Origin: Streptomyces sp. NRRL F-6676
Lineage (GTDB): Bacteria > Actinomycetota > Actinomycetes > Streptomycetales > Streptomycetaceae
Assembly: GCF_000725625.1 (NCBI RefSeq)
Contig: NZ_JOHS01000049.1
Location: 27,068-91,067 of the forward strand
Direction of reading: 5' to 3'
DNA: 64,000 bases
Positions within the stretch are counted from its first letter, which is position 1. Every line of letters starts with the position of its first letter. The position numbers and the translations under genes are program-made. Under the pieces are notes generated by a model. That model was not told the origin of the DNA. It saw only the letters and a program-made list of their open reading frames with translations, and did no database searches. This document shows, in pieces, positions 46,126 to 55,432 of the stretch.

Positions 46126-47784
46126 GTGGCGGACGACGGATTCGATTTCAGCCCGGGGGCACAGGTGCCCCTCGCGGGTGCCGCGGGCCAGACGGCGGCG
46201 ACATACGCGCTGGCGTCCGCGGCGTACCGTGAGGACGACGAGGTCACCAAGATCCTCGAAGCCGACAACGAGTGGCACAAGTCCAAGGTCTCGCCCCCGC
46301 GCATCAAGATGCTGCGGCCAAGACTCGGCGAGGCCTACTCCCGGGCCGTGATCGACCGCATGCTCGGCGCCGGCCGCGCCCCGCTCATCCAGTCCTTCGG
46401 CACCGAGCCCCAGGTCGTCGTCGAGCACTGTCTGGCCGCCCACCGCATACGCCGTGAGCGCGACAACTGGCTCACCGCGGTGACGGTGCTGTGCGGGCTG
46501 CTGTTCCTGCCCGGGTTCCTCGTCTGGCTGCTCATCTTCATCCTGCGGGCCAACGTCGCCAAGACCACGGACAAGCGTGCCTCCGCGCTCGGTACGGGCG
46601 TGCTGATCGCCTTCGGCGCGCTCGCCGTGCTGCTGCTGATCAAGATGCCGCTCGCCGGCTTCTGGGGCTGGTACGCGCGTGCGTCGGTCGTCATGCCGGT
46701 GGTCGGCTGGGTGTGGGCCAAGCGCATCTGCGAGCGGACGGCGCGGGATCTGCGGGAGCGGTGGGACAGCCTGCTGGCCGGCGGCGGTCTCGGGGCGAAG
46801 ATCCCCGAGGCGGTTCCCGGCAGCCCCGGGGAGTCCGCGGCGGAGCAACTGCGCAAGGAACTGGTCCGGCTCAGCGCCGAGCAGCGGTCCAACTCCGTCT
46901 TCTACGCCGGCCCCAAGGGCATCCTCGGCATGGGGACGCGGTGGGGGAGCTGGCAGCTCGCGGAAGACCTCGTGCCGCGCGAGGCGGGCAAGGAGATCAA
47001 CCCGTTCCGCAGCTGGGACGTCGTGCGCGCCATCCACGACCAGCTGAAACTGCTGGAGCGCGGGCCGCTGAACACGGGCGGGTTCCCGGCGCCCTCGGTG
47101 AAACACTGGATCGTCACGCCGGTCGGGGAGAACGCGGGGGCGGTCTCCCGGCCCAGCGGCACGGACGTGGACGCGTACCAGGTCAAGTCGCACGCGATAC
47201 AGGACATCTGCAACAAGCAGCAGTTCGGGGCGGGTGACCGGCACTACCTCGGGGTGCAGTGGACGCTGTGGGACGGGCAGCTGGTGCTCACCATGATGAT
47301 CACGGTGACGGTGCTGCACGAGACGCTGCGGATCGAGGTCACCGGGCATGCGCTGGGGCCGGTGCACTCGCTGTTCACCAGCAAGCCGGCGGCCAAGACG
47401 AAGACCGTGCAGAAGTCCGTGCGGTTCTGGGAGACGCGGTCGGTGAAACTGCCGCTGGTCGACACGGACGAGGTGGTACGGCTGGCGGCGCGGGCGCCGT
47501 TGACGTGGTATCCGCCGCTGCTGAACTGGCTCGGCGGCACGCTGACGCTGCCCGAGCCGTTCGGGCTGCGGCACTCGTGGGCGGACCAGCCGTGGCGGCA
47601 CCGGTTCATGGCCGACGACGCGTTGCGGGCGGCTACGCCGGTGCTGCGGGTGGTGCATGCGGCGGCGCTGAAGGTGCTGGCGGAGAACGGGGTGGACACG
47701 GAGCGGTTCGGGGCGCGGTCGTCCGCGCTGAGTGGGCAGGTGCAGGATGTGACGCCGAAGAAGGCGGACGTGTACGACGCGTAG
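46126..47784 (+). CDS. Large conserved membrane protein of unknown function
   Basis: I do not recognise the family. The 552-residue product has an N-terminal soluble part (1-112) with ILEADNEWHKSKVSPPRIK, membrane helices at about 116-140, 155-172 and 183-197, and a large C-terminal domain with FYAGPKGILGMGTRWGSW and a GDRHYLGVQWTLWDGQLV strand region. No catalytic motif is visible. GTG at 46126 (VADDGFDFSPG) fits best; GTG at 46114 is an alternative. It sits between the EF-G-like gene and the HIT gene, inside an otherwise lipid-linked locus. Confidence 0.8.
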   Translation: MADDGFDFSPGAQVPLAGAAGQTAATYALASAAYREDDEVTKILEADNEWHKSKVSPPRIKMLRPRLGEAYSRAVIDRMLGAGRAPLIQSFGTEPQVVVEHCLAAHRIRRERDNWLTAVTVLCGLLFLPGFLVWLLIFILRANVAKTTDKRASALGTGVLIAFGALAVLLLIKMPLAGFWGWYARASVVMPVVGWVWAKRICERTARDLRERWDSLLAGGGLGAKIPEAVPGSPGESAAEQLRKELVRLSAEQRSNSVFYAGPKGILGMGTRWGSWQLAEDLVPREAGKEINPFRSWDVVRAIHDQLKLLERGPLNTGGFPAPSVKHWIVTPVGENAGAVSRPSGTDVDAYQVKSHAIQDICNKQQFGAGDRHYLGVQWTLWDGQLVLTMMITVTVLHETLRIEVTGHALGPVHSLFTSKPAAKTKTVQKSVRFWETRSVKLPLVDTDEVVRLAARAPLTWYPPLLNWLGGTLTLPEPFGLRHSWADQPWRHRFMADDALRAATPVLRVVHAAALKVLAENGVDTERFGARSSALSGQVQDVTPKKADVYDA

Positions 47785-47898
47785 TGCCTCCGGCGGTCGG
47801 CGGGGTTCGCGTGGGCCCGCGGTCCTGGCCGGCGCCGGTGCGGTCAGCGCCCGCGGTGCGCTTCCGGGCGCGGCCGCGGGTGCGTCGCGGCCGCGTTC

Positions 47899-48447
47899 CT
47901 ACGCCGTCGGCCAGGCGTCCGCCAGCATCTTGCGGGTGTCCGCCAGGAGCTGGGGCAGTACCCGGGTGTGGCCGACCACCGGCATGAAGTTCGTGTCGCC
48001 GCCCCAGCGCGGGACGATGTGCTGGTGCAGGTGGGCGGCGATGCCCGCGCCGGCGACGGCGCCCTGGTTCATGCCGATGTTGAAGCCCTGGGCGCCGGAG
48101 GCCGTGCGCAGGGCCGTCATGGCCTGCTTGGTCAGCTCGCCCAGTTCGGCGGTCTCGGCGGGGGTGAGGTCGGTGTAGTCGGCCACGTGGCGGTACGGGA
48201 CCGTCATCAGGTGGCCGCCGTTGTACGGGTACAGATTCAGCACCGCGTAGACCTGCTCGCCGCGCCTGACGACGAGGCCGTCCTCGTCGGACTTGGCCGG
48301 GATCGAGCAGAAGGGACAGCCGTCGCCCGAACCGGGACCGGTCGGCTTGTTCTCGCCCTGGATGTAGGCCATCCGGTGGGGTGTCCACAGACGCTGGAAG
48401 GCGTCCTGGGTGCCCACTCCGATCTGCTGCTCCGGCTCACTCGTCAT
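47899..48447 (-). CDS. HIT-family nucleotide hydrolase/phosphorylase
   Basis: The 182-residue product has the zinc-type CPFCSIP near the N terminus, LNLYPYNGGHLMTVPYRH and the histidine triad HLHQHIVPRWGGDTNF. It resembles mycobacterial Rv2613c, an Ap4A phosphorylase, and has the same relation to thrS and pgsA. ATG at 48447 (MTSEPEQQIG) is chosen; an in-frame ATG lies 12 bases upstream and neither has a clear ribosome site, so leaderless translation is possible. Confidence 0.92.
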   Translation of the reverse strand: MTSEPEQQIGVGTQDAFQRLWTPHRMAYIQGENKPTGPGSGDGCPFCSIPAKSDEDGLVVRRGEQVYAVLNLYPYNGGHLMTVPYRHVADYTDLTPAETAELGELTKQAMTALRTASGAQGFNIGMNQGAVAGAGIAAHLHQHIVPRWGGDTNFMPVVGHTRVLPQLLADTRKMLADAWPTA

Positions 48448-48526
48448 GCTGTGCAGCATATGGCGTCGCCCGTCGGGGGCGTGTCGCCGGGGCGCCGGGA
48501 AGGCGGTCGCGGGCGAAGCTGGGCAG

Positions 48527-49174
48527 GTGCGGGACGACAGTCGTACGGCCAGGTGGGAGCGGCGCAGCGAGGTGCCGCTCGGCGTCGCGTCGCTGTTCTA
48601 CCTCGGGGCGTACGCCGTGCATGTGCTCCGGCCCGGGCTGCCGGTGGCCGTGCATGTGGTGTGTCTGACGGTGACCTGTGCGGCGTGGGCCCTGTTCGTC
48701 GTCGACTATGCGGTGCGCTGGGGGCTGGCCGGCTGGGGTGTCCGGTTCGTGCGGCGGCATTGGGTGGACACGGTGGTCGTGGTGCTGCCCCTGTTGCGGC
48801 CCCTGCGGCTGGTGCGGTTCTACGAGGCCGTGCAGCGACGGCACGGGCGGGCCCGGCTCTCGTTGCACGCGCGGGTGATGGTGTACGCCGGGCTGTCGGC
48901 GGGGCTGCTGGGGTTCGCGGCGTCGCTGACCGTCTACCACCATGAGCGGACGGCTCCGCACGCCACGATCCGGACGTTCGGGGACGCGGTGTGGTGGGCC
49001 TGTTCGACGCTGGCCACGGTGGGGTACGGCGATGTGGCGCCGGTGACGGTGGTGGGGCGGCTGGTCGCCGTGGGGCTGATGGGGTGCGGGCTCGCTCTGC
49101 TGGGCGCGGTGACGGGTTCCTTCTCGTCGTGGCTCGTGCAGACGTTCGCCCGGGAGGGGCCCCCGGAGAGCTGA
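48527..49174 (+). CDS. Potassium channel family protein
   Basis: The 215-residue product has two or three N-terminal membrane helices (VASLFYLGAYAVHVL, VVCLTVTCAAWALFVVDYAV), a DTVVVVLPLLRPLRLVRF helix, and a pore module with the selectivity filter TVGYGD followed by a last helix. The plan is that of small voltage-sensor-like or six-helix K+ channels. No RCK domain follows. GTG at 48527 lies after GGGCAG. It diverges from the HIT gene by 79 bases. Confidence 0.88.
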   Translation: MRDDSRTARWERRSEVPLGVASLFYLGAYAVHVLRPGLPVAVHVVCLTVTCAAWALFVVDYAVRWGLAGWGVRFVRRHWVDTVVVVLPLLRPLRLVRFYEAVQRRHGRARLSLHARVMVYAGLSAGLLGFAASLTVYHHERTAPHATIRTFGDAVWWACSTLATVGYGDVAPVTVVGRLVAVGLMGCGLALLGAVTGSFSSWLVQTFAREGPPES

Positions 49175-49186
49175 GCTCTCCGGGGG
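49160..49186. terminator. Bidirectional terminator between the K+ channel gene and thrS
   Basis: A perfect 13-bp inverted repeat (CCCCCGGAGAGCT, 49160-49172; complement 49174-49186) with a one-base centre overlaps the channel stop codon and ends 10 bases before the thrS stop. Confidence 0.75.
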
Positions 49187-49195
49187 TTCCTCGCG

Positions 49196-51172
49196 TCAGA
49201 CCTGTACGCGGTCCTCGACCACCTTGGCGATCTTGGCGATGGCCTCCTCGAACGGGATGCCGTTCTCCTGGGAACCGTCGCGGTAGCGGAAGGAGACCGT
49301 GCCGGCGTTCATGTCGTCGTCGCCGACGATCACCATGAACGGCACCTTCTGCTTCTGGGCGTTGCGGATCTTCTTCTGCATGCGGTCCGAGGAGGAGTCG
49401 ACCTCGACGCGCAGGCCCTTCTTCTTCGCGGCCGCGGCGAACGTGTGGAGGTAGTCCACGTGTGCGTCGCCGATCGGGATGCCGATCGCCTGCACCGGTG
49501 CCAGCCACGCCGGGAACGCGCCCGCGTAGTGCTCCAGGAGCACGGCGAAGAAGCGTTCGATGGAGCCGAAGAGCGCGCGGTGGATCATGACCGGGCGCTG
49601 CTTGGTGCCGTCGGCGGACGTGTACTCCAGGTCGAACCGCTCGGGCAGGTTGAAGTCGAGCTGGACCGTCGACATCTGCCAGGTGCGGCCGATGGCGTCC
49701 TTGGCCTGGACGGAGATCTTCGGGCCGTAGAAGGCGGCGCCGCCCGGGTCCGGGACCAGGGGGAGGCCCTGCTTCTCGGCGACCTGGCGCAGGGTCTCGG
49801 TGGCCTCCTCCCACGCCTCGTCGGAGCCGACGAACTTCTCCGGGTCCTTGGTGGACAGCTCCAGGTAGAAGTCGGTCAGGCCGTAGTCGCGCAGCAGGTT
49901 CAGGACGAAGGTGAGCGTCTTGTCGAGCTCCTCGGCCATCTGCTCGCGGGTGCAGTAGATGTGCGCGTCGTCCTGGGTGAAGCCGCGGGCCCGGGTCAGG
50001 CCGTGCACGACGCCCGACTTCTCGTAGCGGTAGACCGTGCCGAACTCGAACAGCCGCAGGGGCAGTTCGCGGTAGGAGCGGCCGCGCGCGTCGAAGATCA
50101 GGTTGTGCATCGGGCAGTTCATGGGCTTGAGGTAGTAGTCCACGCCCTCGTCGAGCTGCATGGGCGGGTACATGCCGTCGGCGTACCAGTCCAGGTGGCC
50201 CGAAATCTCGAAGAGCTTCCCCTTCGTCGCGTGCGGGGTGTAGACGAACTCGTAGCCCTCCTCCTCGTGGCGGCGGCGCGAGTAGTCCTCCATCACGCGG
50301 CGGACGATGCCGCCCTTGGGGTGGAAGACGGCGAGGCCGGAGCCGATCTGCTCGGGGATGGAGAAGAGGTCCAGCTCGTTGCCCAGCTTGCGGTGGTCGC
50401 GCTTCTCGGCCTCGGCGAGGAACTCCAGGTGCGCCTTGAGCTCGTCCTTGGACGGCCAGGCGGTGCCGTAGATGCGCTGGAGCATCGGGTTCTTCTCGCT
50501 GCCGCGCCAGTAGGCGGCCGCGTTGCGCATCAGCTTGAACGCCGGGATGAGGCGGGTGGTGGGCAGGTGGGGGCCTCGGCAGAGGTCCTTCCAGCACAGT
50601 TCGCCGGTCTTGGCGTCCAGGTTGTCGTAGATCGTCAGCTCACCGGCGCCGACCTCGACGTCCGCGCCGTCCTCGGAGGAGGCGGAGCCCTTGAGGCCGA
50701 TCAGTTCCAGCTTGTACGGCTCCGAGGCGAGCTCGGCGCGGGCCTCCTCGTCGGTGACCACGCGGCGGGAGAACCTCTGACCGCGCTTCTGGATCTCCTG
50801 CATCTTCTTCTCGACGGCCTTGAGATCCTCGGGCGTGAACGGCTTCTCGACGTCGAAGTCGTAGTAGAAGCCGTCCTTGACCGGCGGGCCGATGCCCAGC
50901 TTGGCCTCGGGGAACAGTTCCTGCACGGCCTGGGCCATGACGTGCGCGGTGGAGTGGCGCAGGATGTTCAGGCCGTCCTCGGAGGTGATCTCGACGGGCT
51001 CGATCTCCTCGCCGTCGCGCACCTCGTACGCGAGGTCCCTGAGCAGGCCGCCCACGCGGGCGGCGATCACCGTGCGCTCGCCGGGGAAGAGGTCGGCGGC
51101 CGTCGTGCCCGTCGTGACCGTCCGCTCTTCCCGCTCGGAATCGCGTTGGATGATCACACGGACGTCTGACAC
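49196..51172 (-). CDS. thrS: Threonyl-tRNA synthetase
   Basis: The 658-residue product has an N-terminal TGS domain (about 1-65), the editing-like domain with [11 protein letters not shown], class II motif 2 ([22 protein letters not shown]), zinc ligands in NCPMH and the anticodon domain. It charges tRNA-Thr. A perfect 22-base inverted repeat lies in its leader, about 37-67 bases ahead of the ATG. Confidence 0.98.
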   Translation of the reverse strand: MSDVRVIIQRDSEREERTVTTGTTAADLFPGERTVIAARVGGLLRDLAYEVRDGEEIEPVEITSEDGLNILRHSTAHVMAQAVQELFPEAKLGIGPPVKDGFYYDFDVEKPFTPEDLKAVEKKMQEIQKRGQRFSRRVVTDEEARAELASEPYKLELIGLKGSASSEDGADVEVGAGELTIYDNLDAKTGELCWKDLCRGPHLPTTRLIPAFKLMRNAAAYWRGSEKNPMLQRIYGTAWPSKDELKAHLEFLAEAEKRDHRKLGNELDLFSIPEQIGSGLAVFHPKGGIVRRVMEDYSRRRHEEEGYEFVYTPHATKGKLFEISGHLDWYADGMYPPMQLDEGVDYYLKPMNCPMHNLIFDARGRSYRELPLRLFEFGTVYRYEKSGVVHGLTRARGFTQDDAHIYCTREQMAEELDKTLTFVLNLLRDYGLTDFYLELSTKDPEKFVGSDEAWEEATETLRQVAEKQGLPLVPDPGGAAFYGPKISVQAKDAIGRTWQMSTVQLDFNLPERFDLEYTSADGTKQRPVMIHRALFGSIERFFAVLLEHYAGAFPAWLAPVQAIGIPIGDAHVDYLHTFAAAAKKKGLRVEVDSSSDRMQKKIRNAQKQKVPFMVIVGDDDMNAGTVSFRYRDGSQENGIPFEEAIAKIAKVVEDRVQV

Positions 51173-51549
51173 CGGTCTCTCCTGACTGAAGGGCTTCTCG
51201 CGCTGATGCGGATGAGCATCGCATTGCCATGCTCATCCGGTGCGATCCTACCGAGCCCGGGGGGTCCACCGCGAAACGGTTACGGCGGGGGCTGCGCCGT
51301 GCGGCGGGCGGGGTGCGGTGGGCGCGGTGCCGGGAGGACGGGGCCGGCGGGGCCGGGTGCGGGTGGCGTGTGCGGGGGCGGGGCGCAAGGGGCTTACGGG
51401 GTGGGCGTTTTCCTGTTCCGGGTCGCTGAACTGCAAAGGCTGCTGCCCGTGTTGGTCTCTTCCGGCGTACGGGGCAAACGGCCCGGGTATCACCGAACCG
51501 GCAGTGAACGGGACATCAGCCGGCGTGGGCGGGCGAGGAGTTGGTGCGG
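51173..51549. other. Divergent intergenic region between thrS and the exonuclease gene
   Basis: Besides the inverted repeat at 51209-51239, the stretch is GC-rich up to about 51,390 and then more mixed (GTTTTCCTGTTCCGG, CAAAGGCTGCTGC), which likely holds the promoter of the exonuclease gene. A GAGGAG at 51535-51540 serves its ATG. No gene is seen. Confidence 0.5.
51209..51239. promoter_or_regulatory. Perfect 11-bp inverted repeat in the thrS leader
   Basis: CGGATGAGCAT (51209-51219) and ATGCTCATCCG (51229-51239) are exact complements around a 9-base loop, in a locally less GC-rich stretch. It lies 37 bases ahead of the thrS start on the minus strand. It could be a protein operator or an mRNA hairpin. 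I see no T-box TGGNACC sequence nearby. Confidence 0.7.
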
Positions 51550-52278
51550 ATGGCGGGCTGGTACGAGGGGCCGTTGGCGGCCTTCGACACGGAGACGACG
51601 GGCACGGACGTCGAGAGTGACCGGATCGTGTCGGCCGCGGTGGTGGTGCAGGAGGCGTCGGGTGCCTGGCCGCGGCTGCGGCGGTGGCTGGTGAATCCGG
51701 GGGTGCCGGTGCCCGCGGCGGCCACGGCCGTGCACGGGCTGGGCGAGGAGCAGCTGCGGCGCAACGGGCGGTGGCCCGCGCCGGTGATGCGGGAGATAGC
51801 CGACGAGCTGCGATTCCTGGCCACGGCCGGGCGGCCGCTGGTGGTGATGAACGCGCCGTTCGATCTGACGCTGCTCGACCGGGAGCTGCGCCGGCACCGG
51901 GCCTCGTCGCTGGACGGGTGGTTCGCCGCGTCGGCGCCGTTGCGGGTCCTTGATCCGCGGGTGCTGGACAAGCAGCTGGACCGCTACCGCAAGGGCCGCC
52001 GCACGTTGGCGGATCTGTGCGCGCACTATGAGGTGACGTTGGAGGGGGCGCACGACGCCGCGGCCGACGCCCTCGCCGCGCTGGAGGTGGTGCGGGCGCT
52101 GGGGCGCCGTTTCGCCACGCGGCTGGAGCGGCTCAGCCCGGCGGAGCTGCACACTCTGCAAAGCGGCTGGCACGCGGCGCAGGCGCGGGGACTACAGGCG
52201 TGGTTCGCCCGGACGGGGTCCGAGGAGTGGGTGGATCCGGCGTGGCCGCTGCGACGGGACCTGCCGGCGGCGGCGTAG
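51550..52278 (+). CDS. DEDDh 3'-5' exonuclease (DnaQ-like)
   Basis: The 242-residue product has the DEDDh motifs: DTETTG (Exo I), VVMNAPFDLTLL (Exo II) and AHDAAADA (Exo III), as in DNA polymerase III epsilon-like exonucleases. The last 70 residues form a separate helical tail (LSPAELHTLQSGWHAAQARGL). It is not fused to a polymerase or helicase, so it probably works in repair or RNA/DNA trimming. ATG at 51550 has the best ribosome-site spacing; GTG at 51544 is possible. Confidence 0.92.
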   Translation: MAGWYEGPLAAFDTETTGTDVESDRIVSAAVVVQEASGAWPRLRRWLVNPGVPVPAAATAVHGLGEEQLRRNGRWPAPVMREIADELRFLATAGRPLVVMNAPFDLTLLDRELRRHRASSLDGWFAASAPLRVLDPRVLDKQLDRYRKGRRTLADLCAHYEVTLEGAHDAAADALAALEVVRALGRRFATRLERLSPAELHTLQSGWHAAQARGLQAWFARTGSEEWVDPAWPLRRDLPAAA

Positions 52279-52301
52279 GGCACCACGCCGCCGCCGGTGG
52301 G

Positions 52302-54152
52302 TCACCAGGAGCCGCCGCCTCCGCCTCCGTCCCCGCCGCCCACGTCCGAGCCGCCGCCGAAGCCGCCCCCGCCGCCTCCGCCACCGCTGCTGGACGAGGA
52401 CGACGGCGGCGGGGCGCTGGACAGCGAGGAGGCGGTGATCAGGCCCAGGGCGTAGCCGGGAAGGAAGTTCGAGGTGTGGGAGGAGCCGCCGCCCGCGGTG
52501 GCGGTCTGTGGCGCGGCGATGTTCTGCCACTCGTCCGCCATGCCCAGGGCCACCGCCCAGGCGGTGCACACCGCGAGGTGTCCGTCGTCCGGGCTCGCCG
52601 GTTCCCGGCGGGCGGACGGGTCCGCGAGGTGGCGCCGGAACGCCTCGACGCGGAGCCAGAGTTCGGAGCCGCGCGGGCTGCGGCTGCGCAGTTCCCAGGA
52701 CCGCAGCCACAGCGCGAAGCCGGCGCCGACGGCGAGCAGGCCCGGCAGCAGGACGTACCAGCCGGAGGAGTGCCGGCCGCCGACCAGATAGGCCCCGACG
52801 GCCGCCAGGACGAAGCCGAGCGGGGTGGCGACGATCCCGGCGGTGCGTGCGATCTCGGCGAGGCGGGTGGTTCTCCCGTCCCAGAGGTCGCTGCCACGCT
52901 GCCAGTCGGACAGCTCGCGGGACAGCCGCTGCCAGCCCGTGGTGAAGACCTGGTCCCGGGTGCCCAGCATGAACGCGGTGCGTCCGCCGAAGATGCCGTC
53001 GAGGAGGCTTTCGACGAGCGGGTCGTCCGCGGGCGCGGTCCGTTCCCGGCGGGTCAGCCAGGGGCTCTGCCGGTCGCCCCCGATGGTGAGGTGTCCGTCG
53101 GCCGCCGCGCCGAGCAGCCAGGCCACCTGGTGGTGTTTTTCGACGCGCTCGGCGAGCAGGATGCCGCCCTGGGCCGGGGTGATGCCCTCCGGGGGCGCGG
53201 AGGACGGGGTGAGCCGGGCGGCGAGCCGTTCCAGGAAGACCCGCCGCACCCGGCCGGGCGTGCCGTCGGGCAGTTCGCGGACGATGCGGTCGCGGCCGAG
53301 GAGCTTCAGCGCGAGGACGGTGAGGACGGCGAGGCCCAGGGTGAGGACGAAGGCGAACGAGGCCAGCCAGAACGAGCCGTGCGCGGACGTGCCGACGGCC
53401 GCCCCGGAGGGCGCCGCGGGCAGGGCGGGACCGCCCCCGGTCAGTTCCGCTCCGTTCGTGGCGTAGAGGGTGACGCCCTCGTGTCCCGTGAGCCGGTCGA
53501 GGGCGATGTCGATTCCGCCCGGTCCGGTGGCGCGGGCGGTGCAGGGGTCCTCGGAGCCGTTGGCACCGTGCACACAGCGCGTGGGGGTGAGCCGGTACGG
53601 AGCCACGACGTGGATGTCGACGTTCGCGCGGTCGACCTGCCATCCGGTGCCGACGGCGTCCCAGGCGATTTTGCCCCTAATCACGACGTCCGTGAGCGTG
53701 TACTGGACGCGGTAACGGTGCAGGCCGGTCACGGAGCCGTCAGGGTCGCCCACCTTGATCCGCTCGGCCAACTCCCGCCGGCCGTCGGGCTTCTGGTAGT
53801 AGTCGCCCACGTCGAACTCCCACGGGACCCGGTGGCCGTCCATGGTGACGGCGGCCTTGGCCGTCTCCTCGGAGAGGTCCGGTATGTCGCGGTAGATGCC
53901 GTGCCGGGTGGTGTCGGGTGAGCCGAAGTCGTAGTCGATCACCTCGGTGACGCGCATGCTGCCGTCGGTGCGGACCTCGGCGCCGACCCACAGCGTGGTG
54001 ACGCGCTCCGCGTTGCCGGTCGCGCGGAACAGCGCGACGACACCGGCGAGCAGCAGGACGAGGAAGAAGGTCTTGACCCAGGTGAAGCGCCTGCGTCTGC
54101 GGGACGGCGTCCGCGTCCGTCTCGTCATTTTGGTGCCGTGTACAGCGCTCAT
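52302..54152 (-). CDS. DUF2207 membrane protein with poly-glycine C terminus
   Basis: The 616-residue product has an N membrane helix after a basic start (TRRRFTW-like region, then VKTFFLVLLLAGVVALF), the extracellular DUF2207 domain (VTEVIDYDFGSPDTTRHGIYRDIP), a second helix (FWLASFAFVLTLGLAVLTVLAL), a cytoplasmic domain, another hydrophobic pair, and a C terminus of Ser then Gly runs ending GGGGGGSW. Function is unknown; homologues are common in bacteria. ATG at 54152 follows AGGGGGG. Confidence 0.9.
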   Translation of the reverse strand: MSAVHGTKMTRRTRTPSRRRRRFTWVKTFFLVLLLAGVVALFRATGNAERVTTLWVGAEVRTDGSMRVTEVIDYDFGSPDTTRHGIYRDIPDLSEETAKAAVTMDGHRVPWEFDVGDYYQKPDGRRELAERIKVGDPDGSVTGLHRYRVQYTLTDVVIRGKIAWDAVGTGWQVDRANVDIHVVAPYRLTPTRCVHGANGSEDPCTARATGPGGIDIALDRLTGHEGVTLYATNGAELTGGGPALPAAPSGAAVGTSAHGSFWLASFAFVLTLGLAVLTVLALKLLGRDRIVRELPDGTPGRVRRVFLERLAARLTPSSAPPEGITPAQGGILLAERVEKHHQVAWLLGAAADGHLTIGGDRQSPWLTRRERTAPADDPLVESLLDGIFGGRTAFMLGTRDQVFTTGWQRLSRELSDWQRGSDLWDGRTTRLAEIARTAGIVATPLGFVLAAVGAYLVGGRHSSGWYVLLPGLLAVGAGFALWLRSWELRSRSPRGSELWLRVEAFRRHLADPSARREPASPDDGHLAVCTAWAVALGMADEWQNIAAPQTATAGGGSSHTSNFLPGYALGLITASSLSSAPPPSSSSSSGGGGGGGGFGGGSDVGGGDGGGGGGSW

Positions 54153-54230
54153 GAGAAGCCCCCCTGCGATCGCGGGGGCCTCCCCTGCCCCCGCCAAGAT
54201 CACGAGGGTAACCCGGCCGGAAAACGACGG

Positions 54231-54264
54231 GAAGGGCCGGGCCGCGACGGCGGCCCGGCCCTTT
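54231..54264 (-). terminator. Terminator of the first tRNA-Val(CAC) gene
   Basis: A 14-bp perfect stem (54232-54245 with 54250-54263) with a 4-base loop lies 6 bases after the tRNA; on the minus strand it is followed by CCCGTCGTTTTCC. Confidence 0.8.
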
Positions 54265-54269
54265 GCCGG

Positions 54270-54341
54270 TGGGCGATACTGGGTTCGAACCAGTGACCTC
54301 TTCGGTGTGAACGAAGCGCTCTCCCGCTGAGCTAATCGCCC
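54270..54341 (-). tRNA. tRNA-Val (anticodon CAC)
   Basis: A 72-nt tRNA with acceptor stem GGGCGAT/ATCGCCC, D-arm TAGCTCAGCGGGAGAGC, anticodon loop TTCACAC and T-arm GGTTCGAACCC-type. The CCA end is not encoded. It reads GUG codons. Confidence 0.95.
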
Positions 54342-54380
54342 GGGAACGCAGTGAACAATACAGGTCCCCGTGCGTTTCGT

Positions 54381-54839
54381 TCAAACCGCTCGGCGGCCGC
54401 CGCCGAGGTACGCGAGCAGGCCGCGTCGTCCGGCCCGCATCATCAGCCGGTGGTTGGCGATGAACACCGGACGTCCGGGCACGGCGAACCGCCTGAGCAG
54501 CGCCTTGCGCACCTCGACCACCTGGTCGTAACGGGCCAGCGTGCCGGGGCCTTCGGCGGTCACCGTCCAGCGGGCCCAGCCGTCGATGTCGCCGGTCATG
54601 GCCGTCTGGAGGACGCCGGCCGCCCGGTCGCGCCGTACCACGTGGGCGGTGAACGTGAGGTCGTAGGGCAGGACGGAGCGGATGCGCAGGATGCCGCTCG
54701 TGTCGTCGCGGCGGGTGACCTCGCGGACCTGGGGCCACCAGCGGGGATAGCCCTCGACCTGTTCGAGGACCTCGTAGGCGGTGCCCGGCGGTACAGGCAG
54801 GGGCCACAGACTGCGGAAGCGGTACCGGGTCCAGTCCAT
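54381..54839 (-). CDS. SRPBCC (START/polyketide cyclase-like) family protein
   Basis: The 152-residue product starts MDWTRYRFRSLWPLPVPPG and has the lipid-binding-fold features VLEQVEGYPRWWPQVREVTRRDD and YDLTFTAHVVRRD. Such proteins bind hydrophobic ligands; the ligand here is unknown. The ATG at 54839 lies at the boundary with the decayed solute-binding-protein fragment. It sits between two tRNA-Val genes. Confidence 0.85.
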   Translation of the reverse strand: MDWTRYRFRSLWPLPVPPGTAYEVLEQVEGYPRWWPQVREVTRRDDTSGILRIRSVLPYDLTFTAHVVRRDRAAGVLQTAMTGDIDGWARWTVTAEGPGTLARYDQVVEVRKALLRRFAVPGRPVFIANHRLMMRAGRRGLLAYLGGGRRAV

Positions 54840-55383
54840 GGGGGCAGTCTGCCCGTACCGGGGCGGTCCACAACGGCATGCGGTCGCCCGGCAGGGCCGG
54901 GTTCTCGATGACGGCGAGGCCGTAGGGCGGTGTCGTTTCCGGTTCGACGCCCGCCTTCCGGAAGTTGTCCGGGCTCGGATTGCCCGCGTCCACCTGGGAC
55001 TTGAGGTCGAGCAGAACGCTCCGCTTGTCGTACTTCCGAAGAAATGTGACGGCATTTTGGAAAACGTCCGGCGGATTTCCACCGGCCGCCCGTGTCTGGA
55101 ACTTCTCCCAGAATGCCTCATCGTCCTGGAAGTCCGTCTTGGCCCTGATCTTCGGATACTCCTTCTCGAAGAGCTCGACGGTCCGGTCGGTCTTCCCGGC
55201 GCGCTCCTCGGCCCCCCACCACAAGTAACGGATCGTCACGGCCCCGTCCCCGGCACCGCTGTTCCCGCCGCGGCCGGTCGGCGCACCCGGGCCCAGCGCC
55301 GAGAGCGGGGTGGCGACGGTCGCGCACCCGGGCCCCGCGCCGGGCGGCGCCGGGTGGAGTGGAAGTCCGCCCACCGAGGACAT
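54840..55383 (-). pseudogene. Remnant of an ABC-transporter extracellular solute-binding protein
   Basis: Residues about 45-140 of the frame that starts at 55383 read as the N-terminal lobe of a family 1 sugar-binding protein: VTIRYLWWGAEERAGKTDRT, EKEYPKIRAKTDFQDDEAFW, AAGGNPPDVFQNAVTFLRKY and LLDLKSQVDAGN. The signal peptide and lipobox are degraded (PPGAGPGCATVATP), and similarity ends near residue 150, with the second lobe missing. The frame then runs into the SRPBCC gene antisense-frame. This looks like a gene lost by deletion. No permease genes are nearby. Confidence 0.75.
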
Positions 55384-55389
55384 ACGAAA

Positions 55390-55422
55390 GCGGCCCCCGC
55401 ACGGTTTCCGTGCGAGGGCCGC
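55390..55422 (-). terminator. Terminator of the second tRNA-Val(CAC) gene
   Basis: A 15-bp stem with one G-U pair (55390-55404 with 55408-55422) and a 3-base loop lies 11 bases after the tRNA, followed on the minus strand by TTTCGTATG. Confidence 0.8.
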
Positions 55423-55432
55423 CTGTATGTGG

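Noticed and set aside
51173..51549. T-box riboswitch ahead of thrS
   Set aside because: No T-box TGGNACC sequence or stem I specifier layout found; only the inverted repeat stands out.
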